Source: Ignatzschineria sp. (GTDB taxonomy: Bacteria > Pseudomonadota > Gammaproteobacteria > Cardiobacteriales > Wohlfahrtiimonadaceae). From it: a stretch of 7,401 bases of DNA. Positions 1-7,000 of this stretch are shown piece after piece. Position 1 is the first letter of the stretch. Every line of letters starts with the position of its first letter. The notes below the pieces were generated by a model. It had not been told where the DNA came from and did not search any database. It saw nothing but the letters and a program-made list of their open reading frames with translations. The translations under genes were made by a program, and so were the position numbers. The DNA lies in the NCBI GenBank assembly GCA_030151245.1, contig JASLEF010000138.1, forward strand, positions 1-7,401, read 5' to 3'.

Positions 1-474
1 CTTAAAACGTTTTTTTCCATAACTTTTAAGATTTACTGCATTAGGAGTTGCAACACCCTCATCACCTGTATATAGAATTGCATTAGCATATAACTCATAT
101 TCAAGTAATGATGTTTTAAAGTCATTAGAAAAAGAGAGTCCAAATCGAAAATAGTTACGTTTAGTATTTTTTAATTTAGATTTTAGTTGTATCCAACTCA
201 GTTTTTCAATTTTACGAACAACCTCAACTCTTAACCATATCGGCTGAAACTGTTTATCAATACACCATTTTTTGAGCTCTACAACCCCTTTATCCCAAGT
301 TTGTTGCCATTCATCTCCAGTTTCAATCGTGATATGAGCTCTCTCAGAACCATCGGATAATACAAAAAAAAGTATAATTTGAGGAATATCGGCTGAAAAA
401 TAGGGAATAGAATAATCATTTAAAATTGAATCTAATTTATTTTTTGAATTTAGTAACAAACTATTGAGCAACAT
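1..474 (-). CDS. Unidentified protein, 5' part only (runs off left edge)
   Basis: An open frame starts at ATG 474 and stays open for 158 codons to the left edge, so the C-terminus is missing. The start is supported by an AGGAG five bases upstream and by its position 16 bases after the stop of the membrane fusion protein gene, which suggests co-transcription with the secretion genes. The protein begins MLLNSLLLNSKNKLDSIL. It shows no signal peptide and no convincing membrane helix (residues 31-38, IPQIILFFV-like, look more like a buried strand), so it is probably cytoplasmic. It looks like a mixed alpha/beta domain rich in Trp and Lys. Recognisable local patterns are HITIETGDEWQQTWD (about residues 62-76), KRNYFRFGL (about 105-113), YELYANAILY (about 126-135) and NLKSYGKKRF near the edge. 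I cannot assign a family. It does not resemble HlyC-type acyltransferases, TolC or LapD/LapG as I know them. A role with the adhesin or its export is inferred from position only. Confidence 0.85.
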   Translation of the reverse strand, partial: MLLNSLLLNSKNKLDSILNDYSIPYFSADIPQIILFFVLSDGSERAHITIETGDEWQQTWDKGVVELKKWCIDKQFQPIWLRVEVVRKIEKLSWIQLKSKLKNTKRNYFRFGLSFSNDFKTSLLEYELYANAILYTGDEGVATPNAVNLKSYGKKRFK

Positions 475-479
475 ATTCT

Positions 480-484
480 CTCCT
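480..484 (-). promoter_or_regulatory. Ribosome binding site of the unidentified gene
   Basis: The minus strand reads AGGAG followed by five bases and ATG 474. This is the best Shine-Dalgarno match among the starts in the window. It fixes the start of the left-edge gene and argues that the frame is really translated. Confidence 0.8.
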
Positions 485-490
485 AAAAAA

Positions 491-1711
491 TCAACGCTCT
501 CGCATTGCACCTTGAATCCTACCAAAGGGCTTCATCAAATAATCAAATAATGTTTTCTCACCAGTCTTAATATCCACACTAGCAATCATTCCTGGTACGA
601 TTGAAAAAGTATGTTTATTTTTATCAGTCAAAGAGTCCGTATCTGTTCGAATAAAAACGCGATAATAAAATACTTCCGGCTTAGCCTCATCTTGAATTGT
701 ATCGGGCGAGATAACTGTCACAACACCATCTAACCCTCCAAATATCGAATAGTCATATGCTGTTATCTTAACTTTCGCCTCTTGTCCTGGATGTATATAT
801 GCGATATCTCTCGGAGAAATTCTTGCTTCAATCAATAACTGGTCCTCTAACGGTACTATCTGCATTAATTCACCGCTTGGCGGCAAAACTCCTCCAGTAG
901 TTGTAACAACAATTCCTTTAACGATACCTCTCACAGGAGATTTAAGTGTTAAACGCGAAAGTGAATCCGCACGCCCTCTTACAACTGACTCTAAGGATGC
1001 GGCCTCAGCTTGCGATTTCCCTAACTCCTCTCTGGAGCGCACCATATATTCTGAACGCTTATCCGTAATCCTTAATCGAAGATCTGAAACTTGACGTTGA
1101 AGTTTAAGGACATCTACATTGCTAGCAGCACCTTGCTTAGCTAATAAACGCGTTAAAGATAGTTCATCTTCAACAAGATTCAGCGCTTCTTGTAGTCCTG
1201 AAATAGACTCATTTAAAGCCTCTTGTCGAGCTTCATAAAGACGATTTTCAGCATTAAGTAAACTGGGATAAGGGGTTAATTCTTCAGGAAAAACAAGTGT
1301 CGTCTGATTCACCTCAGCCTCTAAACGAGCAATACTTGCAAGTAATGCACGATAACGAGATGCACTCTCCTCAACAGTTGCTTCTGTTTTCGTTAGGTCT
1401 AATTGAGCAAGAATTTGTCCTTTTTCAACAACGTCTCCCTCCCTCACATAAAGTTCAGAAAGAATCCCTCCCTCTAATGACTGAATGATTTGTTCTCTTG
1501 ATGTTGGCACTACTTTACCCGTACCTTTTGAAACTTCCACCATTGATGCAAAATAAGACCAAATCAATAAAATAAGTATTAATAATAAAAAACACCAAAT
1601 AATTCGTGAAGATTTTACAATTTCAGCTTCATCCACTTGATCATTATAACGACGCTTATCTTCCTCGTAATTCAATAAAAGAATAGACTCGTCTTGAGTT
1701 CCTTTACGCAT
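491..1711 (-). CDS. Type I secretion membrane fusion protein, HlyD/LapC family
   Basis: This is the periplasmic adaptor linking the inner-membrane ABC exporter to an outer-membrane TolC-like channel. Counting from the upstream ATG at 1717 (408 residues), the order is: a charged cytoplasmic N-terminus (1-37), one membrane helix (about 38-58, rich in Leu/Ile), the first lipoyl-like half (about 65-107, containing SLEGGILSELYVREGDVV), a long alpha-helical hairpin rich in Glu, Leu and Arg (about 110-250), the second lipoyl half (about 255-290, LKSPVRGIVKG), a beta-barrel domain (about 292-385) and the family-typical end YLMKPFGRIQGAMRER. The length is normal for the family. Two ATGs lie two codons apart; 1711 is chosen because AAGGA is six bases from it but directly abuts 1717. 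The gene follows the ABC transporter almost without a gap, the usual order in lapBC-type operons, and its cargo is probably the adhesin encoded upstream. HlyD family membership is secure. The assignment to the LapC group rests on context and on the C-terminus. Confidence 0.95.
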   Translation of the reverse strand: MRKGTQDESILLLNYEEDKRRYNDQVDEAEIVKSSRIIWCFLLLILILLIWSYFASMVEVSKGTGKVVPTSREQIIQSLEGGILSELYVREGDVVEKGQILAQLDLTKTEATVEESASRYRALLASIARLEAEVNQTTLVFPEELTPYPSLLNAENRLYEARQEALNESISGLQEALNLVEDELSLTRLLAKQGAASNVDVLKLQRQVSDLRLRITDKRSEYMVRSREELGKSQAEAASLESVVRGRADSLSRLTLKSPVRGIVKGIVVTTTGGVLPPSGELMQIVPLEDQLLIEARISPRDIAYIHPGQEAKVKITAYDYSIFGGLDGVVTVISPDTIQDEAKPEVFYYRVFIRTDTDSLTDKNKHTFSIVPGMIASVDIKTGEKTLFDYLMKPFGRIQGAMRER

Positions 1712-1717
1712 AAACAT

Positions 1718-1722
1718 TCCTT
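1718..1722 (-). promoter_or_regulatory. Ribosome binding site of the fusion protein gene, abutting the transporter stop
   Basis: The minus strand reads TAA (transporter stop, 1725-1723), then AAGGA, then ATGTTTATG. The motif touches the first ATG (1717) and lies six bases before the second (1711), so initiation at 1711 is favoured. The arrangement implies translational coupling between transporter and fusion protein. Confidence 0.65.
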
Positions 1723-3894
1723 TTATTTTTTCACTTTTCCAGAAAGTTTTGCAATCGCAAGATCTCTAGGATCATCCAAAACAATCTGTCCATTATCAAT
1801 CACAATAATTCGATCAACCATATTAACAATGCTCATCTTATGTGTTGCCACAATCAAGGTTTTCCCTTTAATCCAAGTCGTCAATTCTTGCAGCAAGTGT
1901 CTCTCTGTAGCATCATCTAAAGATGCTGTCGGTTCATCTAACAGTAAAATATAAGGGTTTCGAAGTAACGTACGCGATAATAATAATGATTGTCGTTGAC
2001 CGCCTGACAATCCTCTTCCACCTTCAGTAATAACGTAATCTAATCCGGTTGGAATTTTACGAATAAAATCTGCTGCACCTGTCATATTCAAAGCATTCAA
2101 AAGGGCATCATCTGTTGCCATTGGTGCACCTAATAAGAGATTTTCCCGAATAGTGCCATGAAAAAGGCAAGAGTTTTGACTCATTAACCCAATATCTCGA
2201 CGAACATCTGCTGGATCAATATGTGCCATACTTACATTATCTAAATTCACAATACCACTTTTGGGCAGCAACATTCCGGATAGAACCTGTAATAAGGTTG
2301 ATTTACCAGCACCATTTCTCCCTAAAATCGCAATTTTCTCACCAGGTTTAATCTCCAGTTTTTTCACTTGTAATGCCGGTATTGAGTTCTCCTCTCCATA
2401 GAAAAAACCTGCATTTTTGATTTCATAATGTCCCGTAATCATGCTCTTATGGACACGTTTTTCACCATCGGGATTATCCACCGGTAATTCCATCAATTGA
2501 TTAATACCATTTAATGCAACTTTTGCTTGCTGCCAACGGCTCAATACTTGCGTTAAACCTGCCATTGGACCAATCATTCTGCTTCCTAAAATAGAGGCTG
2601 CAATTAAAGACCCTGTTGTTAAATCACCCTCCATCACCATTGGCGCCCCAAATAAAACAATCACTACAAATGCAGCTGTTTGAATACTCTGTGTCCAACT
2701 TGTTAAATAACTGATTAACGAGCGTAAACGAAGGTTCACATCAGCAGAAACCGCATTATAGTTATTCCATTGATGTTGAAAGCGCTGCTCTGCTTGTAGA
2801 GTTTTAATATCTTCATTTCCCTGAATAGCCTCCACTAACATCGCATTGCGAAGAGAACTTTCACGCATTGCCTCATTGGCAAATTTACGAAGTTTCTTTT
2901 GCACTAATAATCCTGGCACAATCATTAAAATGACGGCAATAATAGGAATTAATACTAAACTGCCAGCAAGATACCAAAATACGACACAAAATAGTAAGAA
3001 AAAAGGAATATCGGCAAAAGCAGTAACTGTTGTTGATGTAAGCATCTCTCGAACACTATCTAGCTCTCGTATTTGAGAAATAAAAGTGCCTGTTGATCTT
3101 GGGCGATAAGCATTCTTAATACGTAATGCATGTCCAAATACGCGATCTGAAATCCTTAAATCTGCACGCTTACCTAATAAATCCGTGATTCTTGTGCGCA
3201 ATTTCCGCATGATAAAACCAAATATAATGGCAATCATCACACCACTAAACAGCACATATAAGGTGGGATAAGATTCCGCTGGAATCACACGATCATACAC
3301 TTGCCTTGTAAATAAAATGCCGGACAATGCCAAAATATTCACAATAAAAGAGGCTATAAAAATATGAGCATATGGTTTCCAATCTCGTAGCACAATTTTC
3401 TTAAACCAATCTTGATCATGCGGCTTAATATAATCATTAATCCTAGAATCTGGCACCGTATGAGAGGGGCGAAGTACCACAGCAATATTGGTATGCGCCA
3501 ATAACTCATTTTGACTAATCTGACTTTTAACACCGGCATCTCCACTATAAGTGATCCCAACTTGTTCATTTTGATCAATCGTATCAATTACCGCTATTTG
3601 ACCATCTTTTAATTGCACTACTAATGGTAAACGCCATACTGAAAGATCATTTTTCGTCAGTTCAATAACCCCTACCGTTAACCCTGCTTGACGAGCCATG
3701 GCACGTAATACATCACTTATCGGATCATCTTTTAACCAATGACTCGTCAAAGAGATATTTTCTTTAGAGACTTCTAACCGATAATGTTTTGCAACCATAA
3801 TAATGGCTTCAATCCAAGCGCCATAATCTGAGTGTTTTTGCCTTTTTGCAGTCTCTTCGGTTTCTAATAAATTAACGTCTTCTTTTTTGTTCAC
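1723..3894 (-). CDS. Type I secretion ABC transporter (permease/ATPase), LapB/LssB type
   Basis: This inner-membrane exporter uses ATP to push a type I substrate through the fusion protein and outer-membrane channel. The protein has 723 residues, normal for the LapB group. Domain order: an N-terminal peptidase-C39-like domain (about 18-145), a six-helix membrane domain (about 170-460, with hydrophobic stretches near 176-196, 208-228, 290-333 and 395-425), then the ATPase. The ATPase is intact: Walker A GRNGAGKST (525-533), Q-loop Gln573, signature LSGGQRQ (629-635), Walker B ILLLDEP with Glu654, D-loop SLD (658-660) and switch His685. The C39 catalytic Cys is replaced by Tyr24 (DYG instead of DCG), so the domain should bind substrate without cleaving a leader, as in HlyB. 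The start is GTG 3894: an in-frame TAA lies a few codons upstream with no other start between. Its Shine-Dalgarno is weak (GTGGAA about a dozen bases upstream). The likely cargo is the adjacent adhesin. Confidence 0.97.
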   Translation of the reverse strand: MNKKEDVNLLETEETAKRQKHSDYGAWIEAIIMVAKHYRLEVSKENISLTSHWLKDDPISDVLRAMARQAGLTVGVIELTKNDLSVWRLPLVVQLKDGQIAVIDTIDQNEQVGITYSGDAGVKSQISQNELLAHTNIAVVLRPSHTVPDSRINDYIKPHDQDWFKKIVLRDWKPYAHIFIASFIVNILALSGILFTRQVYDRVIPAESYPTLYVLFSGVMIAIIFGFIMRKLRTRITDLLGKRADLRISDRVFGHALRIKNAYRPRSTGTFISQIRELDSVREMLTSTTVTAFADIPFFLLFCVVFWYLAGSLVLIPIIAVILMIVPGLLVQKKLRKFANEAMRESSLRNAMLVEAIQGNEDIKTLQAEQRFQHQWNNYNAVSADVNLRLRSLISYLTSWTQSIQTAAFVVIVLFGAPMVMEGDLTTGSLIAASILGSRMIGPMAGLTQVLSRWQQAKVALNGINQLMELPVDNPDGEKRVHKSMITGHYEIKNAGFFYGEENSIPALQVKKLEIKPGEKIAILGRNGAGKSTLLQVLSGMLLPKSGIVNLDNVSMAHIDPADVRRDIGLMSQNSCLFHGTIRENLLLGAPMATDDALLNALNMTGAADFIRKIPTGLDYVITEGGRGLSGGQRQSLLLSRTLLRNPYILLLDEPTASLDDATERHLLQELTTWIKGKTLIVATHKMSIVNMVDRIIVIDNGQIVLDDPRDLAIAKLSGKVKK

Positions 3895-3924
3895 AAATAA
3901 ATTTCCACAAAATTATGTATCTAG

Positions 3925-3968
3925 TTATAGATTTAAGGATTCTTATCAAAAAATTATTAAATCTATAA
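3925..3968. repeat. Separated 12-bp perfect inverted repeat in the transporter leader
   Basis: TTATAGATTTAA at 3925-3936 is the exact reverse complement of TTAAATCTATAA at 3957-3968, with a 20-base spacer. It lies 31 bases upstream of the transporter GTG. It could be a binding site for a dimeric regulator or a weak AU-rich hairpin in the leader RNA. AT-rich sequence makes chance matches easier, so function is uncertain. Confidence 0.45.
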
Positions 3969-3987
3969 TCACTCTTTTCGAATGAAA

Positions 3988-4021
3988 GTATGGCACTGAG
4001 CCTTACAACTCAGTGCCATAC
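3988..4021 (-). terminator. Hairpin after the adhesin gene, probable leaky terminator
   Basis: The arms 3988-4000 and 4009-4021 pair perfectly over 13 bp (GTATGGCACTGAG with CTCAGTGCCATAC) around an eight-base loop, 18 bases after the adhesin TAA. In the direction of transcription the stem is followed by CTTTCATTCG, an interrupted and short T-tract, so termination is probably partial. Placed between cargo and transporter genes, it would let the adhesin be made in excess of its exporter. It could also protect the 3' end of the adhesin mRNA. Confidence 0.7.
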
Positions 4022-4039
4022 CTAATTAATGATTAAATA

Positions 4040-7000
4040 TTAAATTAATGAAGTCTTTTGATCTAATAGATCATCCAACGGATCAATCACTGGTTGCACA
4101 TCCAATATAGTAGTATCAACTACCATTTTTTCTGTATTCACTGCTAAAAATGATTCTATAGATTCATCTGCATTAATGAAGAATGAAAGCTCTTCATCTT
4201 GGTTAGTGGAAATCACATCATCAAGTGTTAAGCCTAAAACTTCAATCTCATCAACGTCATCCATCACAAAGGATTCAATATTTAAAAGATCAATACTTAC
4301 TGTTTGAACAGTAGCACCTTCAACTTCCCAATTGATACCCTCTAATAATGAATCTAAATCAGTTGCTTCGACTGCTAATAACTTTTCAAACTCACCATTA
4401 CCATTACGGTCTACATAAAGAGTTCCATCTTCGTATTTCAAGTAATCCGTAATATTTTCAGCAGTTTGATTACCATCAAGTAGTTTAATAAGATCAATTT
4501 TATCACCTTCTTCAATATTGAAATCAGTCCACTTATTGAAGCCATTTGCACCATTACCACCACGATCATCACCAAGGTTAGTGAAGATGACCGTATCAGC
4601 GCCAGCACCCATAGTGAAAGCATCATCAGCACCAGAGCTTTGAGCAACATCGTCATAATCAGAAGCAGTTACGACTTTACCTACATTGATTTCAAGTACA
4701 GCTGTTTCTTTTGTTCCAACTTTAGAAGTCGTCTCATAAATAAATTTATCAATACCGTAAACCCCTCCTTTTGGCGTGTAAGTATATGAGCCATCTTTTT
4801 TAACAACTAAAGTGCCATATTGACCTTCAATCACAATCTCTGAAGCACCTTTCTTAGGATCATTCACAGATAATTCTTTATTCGCAATATGCAAGGTATC
4901 TAACATCAGCTTGCCTTGATCATTTTCAAATAACATACCCGTAATTGGATTGATATGTTCAACAACGTATTCGCTTAAATGAACAACTTTAACGCCTACA
5001 TCTAAAGTATCAACACCGCCTTTATCTGTTGGGGTAACTGTTAACTCATAATCACCCGCAGGTAAGTCATGAAGTACATCTTCTAATACGGCATCTGCAA
5101 TTTTATCCGTTGTCTTCGTCCAGATTTCACCTGTTGTTAAATTCTTCAGTACATAAGTAATAGTCATTGGTTCAGACCATTGACCTACTCCTTTAGAATC
5201 GCCCATTGCCTTAATTGTAAAGCTTTTACCAATCTGATCTTCGCCGATAGTAAAATGTTTTACTTTTGCTTCATCAGATTTTCCAGCCTTCTTATCATTG
5301 ATATCAATCTTCGTTTCAACACTGCTTTCCGCAACCGTAATATTATTGAAATCATTACTCGCCGTATGAATACCGACTTGAATATTTAAGTTCTCAATAA
5401 TCGTTTTACCATTTACATCTTGCGTAACTAATTGGAAGCTATCTACTTTACCGTAAGGCGGTTTCCAATCAGTAGATGCATCTTTAGGTTTTGAAACGGT
5501 ATAAGTATAAGTCCCATCAGAATTAATGGTTAATTTCCCATATTCTCCTTCAACAACTGTCGCTTTACCTGATTCAACAATTTGATCTTCAACTTTTAAT
5601 AAAATCGTTGAATCTACTTTCGTTGCATCGCCGGATACAGCACCTTCAAATTTCGCGGGTTCGTTGTAGTCATAAACCTTCTCATGATCTACATAAATCC
5701 CAGAACCTGCAAGAAGTCCTAAAGCACCTTTACTTTGAAGGATTGCTTTATATTCACCCTCTCCAAATTGTAAAGTTAAGTCTTTCGATCTCCCCCCAAG
5801 TAATGCAACAACGAACCATTTTGGCTCAGCATGGACTTGAACATAGTTTCCTGTCACTGGATCTAATTTATAAATAAATAAGTCATAGACCATACCTACA
5901 GAAACACCACCCGCACTACCATGAATTGTCAGCTCTTTTACTTGATTTTCACCGACGCTAAATTCCATTGCTCCAGAACCCGTTAAGGCATCGGCACTCA
6001 AAATAGGTCCAAGTAAACCAAGTTCTAACACTGAAAATCCGACCGCATCTTTAATATCTGATTTACCATCATGTGTAATCGTTGGTTCCGTATTAAGAAC
6101 AACAGTATTATCGATCTCAATACGTTCTTCTTTCGGTGTAATATTCAACTCAAAGGTTAATTCAGCTTCTGATGTTTTACCTGATGGAGAAGTTACCTGA
6201 TATGTAAAAATATCTTTTTCACCGTAACCTCGGAAGTCTTCATTTACAGTATAAGTGTACGATCCATCAGCTTTCACAACTAATGTCCCATATTTACCAT
6301 GAATGAGGGTATCTGCATTACTTGAAACTTCGATACCATTTACTAAAGTTAATTGACTACCTTCAGGAATTTCATCTTTACCATATTTAGGGTCTTCATC
6401 AGTAATCATATTACCGATTGCAGAACCTGAAACATGCTCAGCATTACCATAATCTAAAACAACATCTTTTGTAAATTTCAGACTATAACCTGTTAATGCC
6501 TGGATACCTTCGCCTCCAGCCATTACAAACATCCATTTTCCTTCAGTTAAAGTGAAATCTGTATCTTCAGACTTTCCACCAAGTAGATATGATACAATCC
6601 AATTCTGCTTAACTGTTTGCTGCTCCCAATCTCCTGTGCTTTCATTAAATTTATAAAGATATAAATCCATAGTCGCAAGAACTTGAACACCACCAGCTAC
6701 ACCATGAACAGTGATCTCACGAACTTCATTTTCACCAACTTCAAATTGAACAGAGTTTTTCACAACATCTGCTAATACATCTAATCCAAGCACTGGTCCT
6801 AACCCAACATTAGCTACAGAGAATCCTGTTTTATCTAAGTCACTAGGCTTATTATTAATATGCTTAGTCGGTGTTGCATCTAGGATCAAATCAATATAGT
6901 TATCAGTTGTTGCAAAAATCTCACTAATACCTACTTTAATATTTGTAGGTTCAGACTCATTACCAGCTTGGTCTGTTGCCGTAACATTAAGCTCTGATCC

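Larger units (their letters stand above)
3895..4039. other. 145-base intergenic region between adhesin and transporter
   Basis: This is the only sizeable non-coding gap. In transcription order (minus strand) it holds a strong hairpin 18 bases after the adhesin stop and then about 93 AT-rich bases with a separated inverted repeat. I looked for a sigma-70 promoter here. TTGATA (within 3940-3950) is a fair -35, but no good -10 lies 16-18 bases from it, so I do not call a promoter. No small gene is visible. Confidence 0.7.

Noticed and set aside
1297..1488. Short plus-strand open frames opposite the secretion genes and the adhesin (for example 1297-1488, 1694-1954, 2846-3076, 5608-5877)
   Set aside because: Each lies wholly or mostly antisense to a strongly supported gene, has unremarkable low-complexity translation and lacks domain features or context.
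1715..1717. ATG 1717 as the start of the fusion protein gene
   Set aside because: The AAGGA motif directly abuts it, leaving no spacing. The ATG at 1711 has a six-base gap. The difference is only two residues, and 1717 cannot be fully excluded.
3940..3950. TTGATA as the -35 box of a promoter for the transporter
   Set aside because: No convincing -10 hexamer lies at the normal distance, and AT-rich DNA yields such boxes by chance.
3988..4021. Hairpin as a plus-strand terminator or mobile-element end
   Set aside because: On the plus strand it is not followed by a T-run and no plus-strand gene precedes it. No transposase or target-site duplication is present.
4438..4656. Minus-strand frame inside the adhesin with a Leu/Met/Val-rich translation
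   Set aside because: It overlaps the secretion domain in another frame. Its apparent hydrophobicity comes from frame-shifted Asp/Gly/Asn codons.
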